From JBAZLV01 sp964586075 (GTDB lineage: Bacteria; Nitrospirota; UBA9217), in the NCBI GenBank assembly GCA_964586075.1, contig CAZPGZ010000014.1:1-64000 (forward strand): a DNA stretch of 64,000 nt. The letters are read 5' to 3'. The notes below the pieces were generated by a model. That model made no database searches, was not told the origin of the DNA, and saw only the letters and a list, made by a program, of their open reading frames with translations. This document shows positions 1-6,575 of the stretch, piece by piece. Numbering within the stretch: position 1 is the first letter of the stretch; each line of letters begins with the position of its first letter. A program made the translations under genes and the position numbers.

Positions 1-2
1 GG

Positions 3-101
3 TATGATATACTAACCATGGCCTATTCTTCTCCCGCCATAGGAGCGGATGGAACCGTGTACGTGGGGTCGTTTAACAGAAAGCTTTTTGCTATACAGTA
101 A
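3..101 (+). CDS. PQQ-like beta-propeller repeat protein, C-terminal end (partial)
   Basis: Only the last 32 codons of this gene lie in the window; its 5' part is outside. The visible peptide contains SPAIGADGTVYVGSF followed by KLFAIQ and a TAA stop. This is the signature of a PQQ-enzyme / WD-like beta-propeller repeat (S-P-A-I-G-x-D-G-T-V-Y-V-G-S, then L-x-A-I), found in tandem in quinoprotein dehydrogenases, BamB-like proteins and many extracellular proteins of unknown role. Nothing else about its function can be read here. A strong hairpin follows directly, so this gene probably ends its transcription unit. Confidence 0.75.
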   Translation, partial: YDILTMAYSSPAIGADGTVYVGSFNRKLFAIQ

Positions 102-108
102 AACATCG

Positions 109-138
109 GCCGGCAAGGATAAATTCTTGCCGGCATTT
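109..138 (+). terminator. Intrinsic terminator-like hairpin
   Basis: A perfect 9-bp stem (GCCGGCAAG, 109-117, paired with CTTGCCGGC, 126-134) closes an 8-nt loop just 7 bp after the stop of the upstream gene. It is followed only by ATTTCC, so the T-tract is weak. It is the likely end of the upstream unit. Confidence 0.6.
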
Positions 139-276
139 CCACATTATTATAAAGAACAAAGCGATTAGCTGTTTTCCTTCACGCCATCTCCTCTAGGTAT
201 TTCTCAATCCACTGCCGCGTTTGCCTCCTCTTCGCGGAGCATCTTTTCTGCAGAGAATCATCTTCCCGTTGCCTGA

Positions 277-331
277 TGTAACCGAATTGTAACCCAGCAG
301 TAACGATCATGTAACCCGTGTGCACTAGATT
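277..331 (+). promoter_or_regulatory. Pho-box-like promoter: four 11-bp-spaced TGTAAC repeats plus -10
   Basis: TGTAAC occurs at 277-282, 288-293 and 310-315, with AGTAAC at 299-304. The starts are exactly 11 bp apart. A possible -10 (TAGATT, 326-331) lies 10 bp after the last repeat. Direct repeats at 11-bp period upstream of a -10 and lacking a -35 are the hallmark of OmpR-family activators of the PhoB/PhoP type, which bind tandem sites on one face of the helix. The downstream gene starts at 388. Assignment to PhoB is inference from spacing and hexamer; the same architecture recurs at 1868 and 2556. Confidence 0.6.
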
Positions 332-387
332 TTTTGTGTATCGTCTTTCGAACAGTTTGTTTGATTTCATTAGACTGGAGATGCTGC

Positions 388-1785
388 ATGAAAAATAAAC
401 ACAGCGGAATCCGTATAAAAACGATTTCATTCATTGAGCCGGGCGCGCCCGGGTTGCATATCTTCAGCAAATATCCAATACCACGGCTAGGAGCTGTGTT
501 ACTGGCAACCATTCTCAAAGAGCGGGGCTATAATGTCAGGGTTTTCATCGAAGATATTGGCGAACCTGACTGGTCGTACATTGAAAAGTCGGACGTTGTC
601 TGCATATCCACGATTACATCCACAGCAAACAAAGCGTATGCATTGGGAACACGTCTGCAGAACTGTAACATTCCTGTGATCATGGGTGGTCCACATGCCA
701 CATTTCTTCCCGACGAAGCGCTGGAGCACGCCGATTATGTGATACGGGGGGAAGGGGAACAATCTCTCGGAGAGCTGCTAGAATGCTTGGAAACCAGCAT
801 TTCAGGATTGGGATACATTAGCGGCCTTTCTTATAGAGATAATGCAGGAAAGAACATTCATAATCCCGCCGGAGAGTTCATAAATAATCTTGACTGCCTT
901 CCAATTCCGGACTTTTCTCTTGTTCATGGTTGGAATCCGAAGACACCCTATCCTGTTTCTACATCGCGGGGCTGTCCATTTGCTTGCAACTTCTGTTCCG
1001 TCATAAATATGTTCGGCAGAAAATATCGGTTTAAATCCGTTGAAGGGGCCCTGAGAGAACTAAAGGACGCAGCATCCGTGTCCCAGGCGACGAAGTTCAT
1101 CGTGGACGACAATTTTGCGGCTCATGCAGAAAGAACCAAAGCAATCTTGAAGGGGATGATTGCAGAGGGGATCATAACATCATGGTCCGCGCAAGTAAGG
1201 GCTGATGCAGCAAAAGACGAGGAACTTCTGCGTTTGATGGCAGCGTCCGGATGCTATACGCTGTTTATCGGATTCGAATCCATCAATCCGGGAACGCTTG
1301 CAGCATACAATAAAAAACAGAGCAGGGCGGACATTGTTTCGTGCATTCGGGCCGTCAAGAATTACGGCATTCATATTCACGGGATGTTCGTTTTCGGCGC
1401 TGATACCGATGATATCGGCACGATTCGGGATACGGCTTCTTTTGCGACCGATCTCGGCATTGACTCGGTGCAGTTTATGATTCTCACGCCGCTTCCGGGA
1501 ACGTCGTTCTATGCCGACATGGAAAAGAGCGGGAGGCTGATACATAAAGACTGGAGCAAGTACGATTCTCATCATGTGGTTTTCAATCCCACCCAGCTGC
1601 CTCCAGCTGTTCTGCAGACGGAAACGTTCAAGGCAATGGGGCGCTTTTATACCTGGAAGCATATTTTCAAATATCTGGCCCGGCTGGAATTTCAATACGC
1701 CGCCATTGGAATGTTTGGAAAAACGGCCGTGACTCAATTTCTTAAATCATCCGCACAGTACTTAGACGAGATGGCGGGACGATAA
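388..1785 (+). CDS. B12-binding domain radical SAM protein
   Basis: A 465-residue member of the cobalamin-dependent radical SAM superfamily (BchE/HpnP-like architecture). The N-terminal third is a Rossmann-type B12-binding domain (GAVLLATILKERGYNV, then IMGGPHATFLPDEAL and YVIRGEGE). The radical SAM core follows, with the cluster motif C196-P-F-A-C200-N-F-C203 (CxxxCxxC) binding a 4Fe-4S cluster and SAM. Such enzymes methylate or rearrange unactivated carbons in lipids, cofactors or natural products; the substrate cannot be told. ATG 388 is chosen because GGAG lies 8 nt upstream and the longer reading from 334 adds a non-homologous leader. The Pho-box-like array at 277-315 suggests induction under phosphate limitation, possibly for membrane lipid remodelling (inference). 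Confidence 0.85.
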   Translation: MKNKHSGIRIKTISFIEPGAPGLHIFSKYPIPRLGAVLLATILKERGYNVRVFIEDIGEPDWSYIEKSDVVCISTITSTANKAYALGTRLQNCNIPVIMGGPHATFLPDEALEHADYVIRGEGEQSLGELLECLETSISGLGYISGLSYRDNAGKNIHNPAGEFINNLDCLPIPDFSLVHGWNPKTPYPVSTSRGCPFACNFCSVINMFGRKYRFKSVEGALRELKDAASVSQATKFIVDDNFAAHAERTKAILKGMIAEGIITSWSAQVRADAAKDEELLRLMAASGCYTLFIGFESINPGTLAAYNKKQSRADIVSCIRAVKNYGIHIHGMFVFGADTDDIGTIRDTASFATDLGIDSVQFMILTPLPGTSFYADMEKSGRLIHKDWSKYDSHHVVFNPTQLPPAVLQTETFKAMGRFYTWKHIFKYLARLEFQYAAIGMFGKTAVTQFLKSSAQYLDEMAGR

Positions 1786-1867
1786 AGCAGGACGGTGTGA
1801 TTTTAGATCGTGCATCGGCATTTATTCGTGATCTTTTCTTCAGAACACGTTCAGCAAAATAAAATAT

Positions 1868-1900
1868 TGTAATAATATTGTAACAATTCGTTGCTATGAT
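1868..1900 (+). promoter_or_regulatory. Pho-box-like promoter: TGTAAT/TGTAAC pair and TATGAT -10
   Basis: TGTAAT (1868-1873) and TGTAAC (1879-1884) are 11 bp apart. A near-consensus -10, TATGAT (1895-1900), starts 10 bp after the second copy. There is no recognisable -35. This matches the layout of PhoB-activated promoters, in which two 11-bp direct repeats replace the -35. It sits 22 bp before the small ORF at 1922 and has the same geometry as the site at 277-331. Confidence 0.6.
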
Positions 1901-1921
1901 GCAAATAAACAGGAGGTGCTT

Positions 1922-2134
1922 ATGCACATTCGCCGGTTGGTCATCGGAACAGAACAGATTTTTATCGATGACTATTCCTCAGGGTGCCCCTATGTTCCCA
2001 TAAACAAGGATTATTGTTCCGCATCGGTAATGTCGGTTCCGATCACTGATCGCACCAGGGACAATTACTGCAGTTCGGAAGACTTCGACCGCTGTCCGTT
2101 GTTTCTGGCAAAGGTATTACGAAGATGCTCCTGA
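1922..2134 (+). CDS. Small cysteine-rich protein (70 aa), function unknown
   Basis: A 70-residue protein with five cysteines (C22, C32, C50, C58, C69). The sequence around them (GCPY, DYCSAS, NYCSSEDFDRCPLFL) is reminiscent of short metal-binding or Fe-S proteins in which a C-x7-C-P pair precedes a hydrophobic helix. There is no signal peptide or membrane segment. The start at ATG 1922 is set by a strong AGGAGG (1911-1916) with 5-nt spacing; the GTG at 1916 overlaps this site and is not used. It is transcribed from the Pho-box-like promoter at 1868 and may share a transcript with the DUF3562-like gene 62 bp downstream. No family could be named with confidence. Confidence 0.6.
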   Translation: MHIRRLVIGTEQIFIDDYSSGCPYVPINKDYCSASVMSVPITDRTRDNYCSSEDFDRCPLFLAKVLRRCS

Positions 2135-2196
2135 GCACACTGTCATCTCTGGACAGGCATCCGCACGGGAATGATTCATGAGAAGGAGTATTTGCC

Positions 2197-2433
2197 ATGA
2201 CTGAAATTAGTGTAAATAGTGGGTATCTGTCGTCAAATGAAAAGGAAAAAAATAAGCGTGAAGACACAATTTTGAATCTAGCACAGGAGCTTGGACTTCC
2301 TGTGGAAGATGTAAAAAAATTGTATGAAGAAATATTGGAAACATTCAGGAACGCAACAATTAAAGACTTTGTGCCGATTTTCGTCACCCGGAGCACCAGA
2401 GAGCGCCTGAAACATTTGCAGCACACAAATTGA
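2197..2433 (+). CDS. DUF3562-like small helical protein
   Basis: A 78-residue, mostly helical, charged protein. Residues 25-78 (LAQELGLPVEDVKKLYEE, then FVPIFVTRSTRERLK) resemble the DUF3562 family: a short bundle with a 'G-x-P-x-x-x-V' turn and a C-terminal 'K-D-F-V-P-x-x-x-x-R-x-x-R-x-x-L' helix. The molecular role of the family is not known to me. An AAGGAG about 9 nt upstream supports ATG 2197. It lies 62 bp after the cysteine-rich small gene on the same strand, so both may be expressed from the promoter at 1868. Confidence 0.6.
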   Translation: MTEISVNSGYLSSNEKEKNKREDTILNLAQELGLPVEDVKKLYEEILETFRNATIKDFVPIFVTRSTRERLKHLQHTN

Positions 2434-2756
2434 TTTTTTCCAAAATTATCTGACTTGGACTCCACTCGATTACCAGCCCCAATGCTATTCTTATCGTATT
2501 ATTGCTCTTCTCGTACAACTATTGAATGACACGCAATGTGGAAAGCTTTCTGCAAATTCATCCAATCTTAACATGTTCGTAATCTTCACGTAACGGGCCG
2601 CCGGCAGAATTTTTCTAGAACAATATAATACGTCAAAATGGCAGCCTTGGCGTTTTGCCGGAACGGAGGTGTCGTAAACGAGAGAGGTCGGATACGCTGA
2701 AGAAAATTTGAACAGCCCACATGCAAATATACTTTTACAGAGAGGAGCGGGATTAT
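2434..2756. other. Non-coding gap holding a Pho-box-like promoter
   Basis: No credible gene lies in these 323 bp. The stretch contains the 11-bp repeat array at 2556-2594, a candidate -10 and the leader of the metallophosphoesterase gene. Nothing else structured was recognised. Confidence 0.5.
2556..2629 (+). promoter_or_regulatory. Pho-box-like promoter of the phosphoesterase gene
   Basis: CTTAAC (2567-2572), CGTAAT (2578-2583) and CGTAAC (2589-2594) start exactly 11 bp apart, with a weaker element ATTCAT in phase at 2556. A -10-like CAGAAT (2605-2610) lies 10 bp after the last repeat, as at the two upstream sites. A perfect TATAAT (2624-2629) lies further down and could serve a different start. 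The array precedes a secreted phosphoesterase, a typical Pho-regulon product, which strengthens the PhoB interpretation. Confidence 0.55.
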
Positions 2757-4490
2757 ATGCGAAACCTTGCTTTTCGTAAACGCATAGTTGCCGTAATGCT
2801 GGCGGTGATTGCGGTCGTCACATCATCAGGGACAATCTATGCTCATGATCAGAATCAGTATCAGCAAAAATCGTGGAAGTTCGGCATCATGGCCGACACC
2901 CAGTGGAAGACGTCCCCTGACGGTAAAAACCCCAACAATGTTGCCGCAAGCGTGATCAGCCGCCTCAATCAGGAATTCATCAAACAGGGGGTCAAATTCG
3001 TGTTTCAGGTAGGTGACCTGACGGAGAACGGCAATAATCTGGAGATGGACACCACCGCCACCTTTAGACAGGCGCTGTATAACGCTGGAATCGGATTCTA
3101 TCCTTTACGCGGCAACCATGAAACATCGGCGGCTGTTGCCGATGAATTCAGACGGGTCTTTCCTCAAACGCGGACCGGTATGAACAACCAGACTCCGGCC
3201 GATGCCCTCGTCACGACTGCATATTACGGAGCGCCGCCGGCCAATACCAATTCTGCGTTTATGGCCGGTTCAAACTTCAGCAGCCCTGTGGACATCGATC
3301 CGAATTATGCCGGATTGACCTATGCTTTCGATTATAATAATGCACGTTTTCTCCTGCTCGACATATTCACGGTTCCGAATATCGCCTGTAATCTGATTGA
3401 GAGCCAGCAGCCCTGGATATCAAAAACGCTCGCGGCCAGAAAGACGGGCACACACGCCTTTGTTCTCAGTCATAAAGGCCTGATTACCGAGAACCACAAA
3501 GACATTCTTTTTACTGAGCCCGGCAAATGCAACGGAAGCAGCACCAACAGCACTCCTGCAGTCAAGCCCGCCGAACAGAATGTTTTTCTGAGCAGCCTGT
3601 TCAACAATGGAGTACGGTTGTATATAAACGGCCATGATCACATGCATAATCGGGCGATCGTCGAGAGTCCGGACCGTACGTCGGTGGTGCAGAATATTAC
3701 CGCTTCTTCAAACAGCTATAAGTTCTACATACCGCTGGTTCCCTCAAATGACGAGACGTATGATCTCCCCGCGTTCGGTTTTCAGCGTGAGACGTTGCTG
3801 GCGCAGGAACTTTTTACCGTCGGCTATTATATTGTGACTGTGGATGGACCGCGGGTGACTGTGGATTACTATTCATCACCCAACGGCTGCAACGGCGACT
3901 GCGACCAGACGAACGATGTAATACCCTATACATTTACCAAACGGGAAAGTTTTGGATACAGCCTGAACGGCAAGGATTTCCTGGTTCCGCAAGGAGCTTC
4001 TTATGCTTCTGTTCGCGACCACCACAATGGTACGAACGCTGCAGTCCTCGGAGGTATGAACAACAGTGCAATAAAAGCGTATGACGGCAGGTCGATGAGC
4101 AAGATTGTCAGCATCGGCTGGTCCCCGAAGGCGCACGATATGAAAAACGAGATATTCACCCTCTGGGGCATGGCAGGCGTTCTGGGAAGCGACCAGACGG
4201 ACGTGTTTGCGCTCTCCTTGAGTTATGATCATGCCGACGTGGATCATAAAGAGTTAAAACGCGGCCACTTCGGTTTGGTCGTGAAAGACACATCCGGCAA
4301 CTGGACCAACGCTGTGGAGAAAAACTACGGCGGGATGAAAAAGTTTGTGTACGGTCCCTGGCAGGCAGATTATGAACTCGGCACCTATGGCGTGGATCCG
4401 CATACGCATACGGTTTGGGCGGTGATTAATTATAACGGCGATTTCTCGTCGGCAGAGTTTCACGCAGCGCACCATAAAGATCACGAGTAA
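2757..4490 (+). CDS. Secreted calcineurin-like metallophosphoesterase
   Basis: A 577-residue exported phosphoesterase. Residues 1-29 form a Sec signal peptide (basic start, hydrophobic core ending near IYAHD). The catalytic domain carries all the two-metal motifs in order: D47-x-Q49, G86-D87, G119-N-H121-E122, H239 and G292-H293-D-H295. The region after about residue 400 is a beta-rich extension with no recognised domain. It probably hydrolyses phosphomonoesters or diesters in the periplasm or outside the cell to release phosphate. ATG 2757 follows GAGAGGAG and gives a clean signal peptide; a start at 2721 would spoil it. The Pho-box-like array upstream and the hairpin terminator downstream make it a single-gene unit. 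Confidence 0.85.
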   Translation: MRNLAFRKRIVAVMLAVIAVVTSSGTIYAHDQNQYQQKSWKFGIMADTQWKTSPDGKNPNNVAASVISRLNQEFIKQGVKFVFQVGDLTENGNNLEMDTTATFRQALYNAGIGFYPLRGNHETSAAVADEFRRVFPQTRTGMNNQTPADALVTTAYYGAPPANTNSAFMAGSNFSSPVDIDPNYAGLTYAFDYNNARFLLLDIFTVPNIACNLIESQQPWISKTLAARKTGTHAFVLSHKGLITENHKDILFTEPGKCNGSSTNSTPAVKPAEQNVFLSSLFNNGVRLYINGHDHMHNRAIVESPDRTSVVQNITASSNSYKFYIPLVPSNDETYDLPAFGFQRETLLAQELFTVGYYIVTVDGPRVTVDYYSSPNGCNGDCDQTNDVIPYTFTKRESFGYSLNGKDFLVPQGASYASVRDHHNGTNAAVLGGMNNSAIKAYDGRSMSKIVSIGWSPKAHDMKNEIFTLWGMAGVLGSDQTDVFALSLSYDHADVDHKELKRGHFGLVVKDTSGNWTNAVEKNYGGMKKFVYGPWQADYELGTYGVDPHTHTVWAVINYNGDFSSAEFHAAHHKDHE

Positions 4491-4539
4491 CATTATCGAA
4501 CGACAGTTTTTTGAAATCAACGCTAAAATCGAGAGTGGT

Positions 4540-4578
4540 CGGGGAGTCCATGCATATTTCACGGACTCCCCGATGTTT
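4540..4578 (+). terminator. Intrinsic terminator of the phosphoesterase gene
   Basis: A perfect 10-bp stem, CGGGGAGTCC (4540-4549) with GGACTCCCCG (4563-4572), has a 13-nt loop and is followed by ATGTTTTA. It lies 50 bp after the phosphoesterase stop. It also lies 63 bp beyond the end of the convergent MerB-like gene and could stop both. Confidence 0.75.
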
Positions 4579-4634
4579 TAAGTCGCATACAGAAGGTCCG
4601 GACCCGATTCTCTTGCGGCATGTCACTCTCGTTT

Positions 4635-5309
4635 TTATTCAAACCCGAACAATATACTCTGGAACAACTTTGTTCCTGCCTGTATTTGCTCCCCAGCCAC
4701 ATAATTTCCCGGAGTGCCGAGGTTTATTTGCCGGTGTTCTTTTGTGTGTTCTTCTGACCAGAAGAAGATTGTTTTTTTTCAGAACGCGTTAATGATGTTC
4801 TTTTCCGGGAGCGTAAAGAGATCCATATCCGGCGCATAGACCACGGGTTCGCAGCCCTTTCCAGCGGCTGAATAATTAAGCTCGCTGTCTATCGTCAGTT
4901 CCATCGGCTTTTTGCAGTGTGCGCATTCAGTGCGGACCGTGACCGTAAGCTGTTCATTTCGTAATCGCCCTTGCACGAAGGGCGTGGCAAACGCATCCAC
5001 TGCTCAGGCCGCGTATACCTGCTCGCCGGTGCTGAAGGTCAGATGGTGGGGCGTTTTCTCTATTGTTACCGGATATGCCCATGTTACCGATCCTTCAGGA
5101 TTTCTGAACAGGAACGTCATGCGCTTTTCCATGTCCTCAAGAAGGAATGCGACCCGGTCGCGGGGCATATTCAGCTTTTGCGCGATAACATCGGGCGGGA
5201 GAGGCTTTCCTGTACGGGGAAGTTCTCTGACTGTAAAATGATGCACTCGCCGGTGATCGGCGGTCATAAAACGCACCGCATTTTTAAACCTCCTGATTTT
5301 GTCTTCCAT
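4635..5309 (-). CDS. MerB-like organometal lyase, predicted di-selenocysteine protein
   Basis: Organomercurial lyase (MerB) homologue, read as one 224-residue protein through two in-frame UGA codons (5004-5006, residue 102; 4779-4781, residue 177). MerB cleaves carbon-mercury bonds with Cys96, Asp99 and Cys159. Here VYAA-UGA-AVDAFATPF aligns with the MerB Cys96-x-x-Asp99 segment, giving U102 and D105. NAF-UGA-KKTIFFWSEEH aligns with the Cys159 segment FC-x3-FF-x-S. Homology runs on past both UGAs to TAA at 4635-4637, and the total length fits MerB (about 212). TPHHLTFSTGEQ and RTECAHCKKP are further family motifs. ATG 5309 has GGAG 5 nt upstream. Each UGA is followed by a SECIS-like hairpin. 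The gene follows a MerR regulator by 42 bp. Selenocysteine insertion is inference; the alternatives are a pseudogene or two fragments. The substrate could be an organomercurial or another organometal. Confidence 0.8.
4749..4766 (-). promoter_or_regulatory. Predicted bacterial SECIS element 2 (for UGA 4779-4781)
   Basis: On the coding strand, 12 nt after the second UGA, TTCTTCT (4766-4760) pairs perfectly with AGAAGAA (4755-4749) around the loop GGTC. The GGUC loop and its position (20-23 nt after the UGA) closely match the fdhF SECIS of E. coli, the reference SelB-binding hairpin. The stem falls inside codons for the conserved FFWSEE stretch. Confidence 0.7.
4966..4984 (-). promoter_or_regulatory. 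Predicted bacterial SECIS element 1 (for UGA 5004-5006)
   Basis: On the coding strand, 19 nt after the first UGA, CGCCCTT (4984-4978) pairs perfectly with AAGGGCG (4972-4966) around a CGTGC loop that has G at its second position. The loop begins 27 nt after the UGA. Bacterial SECIS hairpins lie within the reading frame directly after the UGA, with the apical loop some 16-37 nt downstream and a G in the first two loop bases. This fits both rules. Confidence 0.65.
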
Positions 5310-5351
5310 GCAGTCTCCTTTCGTAACGCGAATAAGCTATGTATACTTTTA

Positions 5352-5888
5352 TTATATTTGCCGCTCCGTCCGCGATTGCTTTCTGATGAGGATGATTTCT
5401 GCTGGTGGAATACCGAGCGACTCAAGAAAGTCCTGATGGGCTTCCGGGGCGAGCCGTTCAAATTCCGTGTGCCATTTGCTTCGTGCCGTTTCATCCAGTC
5501 CGGAGTTCTGCAGCAATTGTATCCAGCGTTTTTTGTCCATGAACCCCGCCTTGGCAATTGCGCGATTGTTCTTTAAAAGAGTGACAATAAAATGCTGCTG
5601 ATTTCGCAAAGCACGGATTTCGTTGTTCAAGTCTTCAAGCCGCTTTTTAAGAAGGTAAACGACGCCTTTTCCACTATTGGTTTTTATAATCCTGGCGATG
5701 TCTTTGAGCGGCAGTCCCGCCCTGCGGTAGGTACAGATTTGTTCAAGACGGGCGCAGTCCTTTTCGGTATAGGTCCGGTAATTCGAGCTGCTTCTTCCCG
5801 AGGGAGAGAACAGCCCGAGCGAATCATAGTAAAGCAGAGTGCTGCGGGAAAGGCCGAATTTTTTCGACAATTTGCCGATGGTATACAT
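5352..5888 (-). CDS. MerR family transcriptional regulator
   Basis: A 178-residue MerR-type activator. Residues 1-70 form the winged helix-turn-helix (MYTIGKLSKKFGLSRSTLLYYD, split here as MYTIGKLSKKF then GLSRSTLLYYD; YRTYTEKD; LPLKDIARII). A dimerisation helix follows (about 78-110), then a C-terminal region of about 65 residues without cysteines. It therefore lacks the three mercury-binding cysteines of classical MerR and probably senses something else, or through other ligands. ATG 5888 has GGAGGTG just upstream; the ATG at 5903 overlaps that site and is discarded. It precedes the MerB-like selenoprotein by 42 bp on the same strand, and its own promoter has the long spacer expected for autoregulation. 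Confidence 0.85.
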   Translation of the reverse strand: MYTIGKLSKKFGLSRSTLLYYDSLGLFSPSGRSSSNYRTYTEKDCARLEQICTYRRAGLPLKDIARIIKTNSGKGVVYLLKKRLEDLNNEIRALRNQQHFIVTLLKNNRAIAKAGFMDKKRWIQLLQNSGLDETARSKWHTEFERLAPEAHQDFLESLGIPPAEIILIRKQSRTERQI

Positions 5889-5912
5889 GATCACCTCCTG
5901 CATCAGCAGTGT

Positions 5913-5943
5913 ACCATAAACTATAAAGCAATAGACAGGTCAA
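5913..5943 (-). promoter_or_regulatory. MerR-type promoter/operator (19-bp spacer)
   Basis: On the minus strand, TTGACC (5943-5938) and TATGGT (5918-5913) are separated by 19 bp rather than 17. The inverted repeat CTAT-N6-ATAG (5934-5921) sits within the spacer. Overlong spacers with a dyad between -35 and -10 are diagnostic of promoters that MerR-family proteins activate by twisting DNA. The start of merR is 25 bp downstream. Confidence 0.6.
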
Positions 5944-6089
5944 GCTGTTTTTTAATTTCAGATCTTTTCGGATTAAACGGTACGCAGGGGCGGGGAGACT
6001 GAGAAAATCTGTTTTCTTGTTATATTATTAAATTAAGCCGAAATTCCGTTTGTGCGATATTTTAGGGTATAATCATAAACGGGAGTTTT

Positions 6090-6569
6090 ATGAAGAGGGA
6101 TATTTCCATGGTAAAGAAAAGGGTTTACACATTGTGTATCTGTTTTATCATTACACTCGGCTCATCCGGATGTTCGGGCGTTCGCCCTACAACGCTTGGC
6201 GTCAAAGACGGACGGCTGTCACCCTGCCCATCTTCGTCGAACTGTGTTTCGAGCCAGAGCCTTGACAGAGAGCATGCGATCAGTCCGCTGACGTATGCGC
6301 CCCTGTCCGTGTCTGCCGCGCATGATAAATTAAAAAAAATAATTCAGGGCATGAAAAGGACCGAGATTGTAACCGACACCGGCACATATATCCACGCGGA
6401 GTTTACCAGCGCGGTCTGGCGGTTTGTGGACGATGTGGAATTCTTTTTTGACGAGTCGTCAAATACGATTCATATTCGTTCCGCGTCGCGACTAGGGAAA
6501 TCGGATTTCGGCGTGAACCGGAAAAGAATAGAATCTATCCGGTCGCTTTGGAATGCCAGGGAGAATTGA
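6090..6569 (+). CDS. DUF1499 family lipoprotein
   Basis: A 159-residue predicted lipoprotein. A hydrophobic N-terminus ends in the lipobox-like GSSGC, and the mature part matches DUF1499: the CPSSSNCVSSQ motif near the start, then a domain ending in RSASRLGKSDFGVNRKRI. DUF1499 proteins are of unknown function and occur across Gram-negative bacteria and chloroplasts. Two starts are possible: ATG 6090 (GGGAG 4 nt upstream) and ATG 6108 (GAGGG 8 nt upstream). The second gives the more standard signal peptide; the longer form is listed. The next gene starts 7 bp later, so the two are co-transcribed. Confidence 0.8.
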   Translation: MKRDISMVKKRVYTLCICFIITLGSSGCSGVRPTTLGVKDGRLSPCPSSSNCVSSQSLDREHAISPLTYAPLSVSAAHDKLKKIIQGMKRTEIVTDTGTYIHAEFTSAVWRFVDDVEFFFDESSNTIHIRSASRLGKSDFGVNRKRIESIRSLWNAREN

Positions 6570-6575
6570 CAGCGT

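Noticed and set aside
4511..4792. Plus-strand 93-residue frame after the phosphoesterase
   Set aside because: It runs through the terminator hairpin and the 3' end of the convergent MerB-like gene and shows no family features.
4779..5309. Two separate short genes (5004-5309 and 4779-5000) or a MerB pseudogene
   Set aside because: The two pieces are in one frame, meet at a UGA at the catalytic Cys96 position, and the homology continues past a second UGA at Cys159. The GTG at 5000 has no ribosome-binding site. Decay would not place its only two stops, both UGA, at these residues and keep SECIS-like hairpins.
4971..6002. Plus-strand open frames of 201 and 136 residues opposite merB and merR
   Set aside because: They mirror the codon structure of the minus-strand genes, have no homology or ribosome-binding site, and the MerB/MerR readings are decisive.
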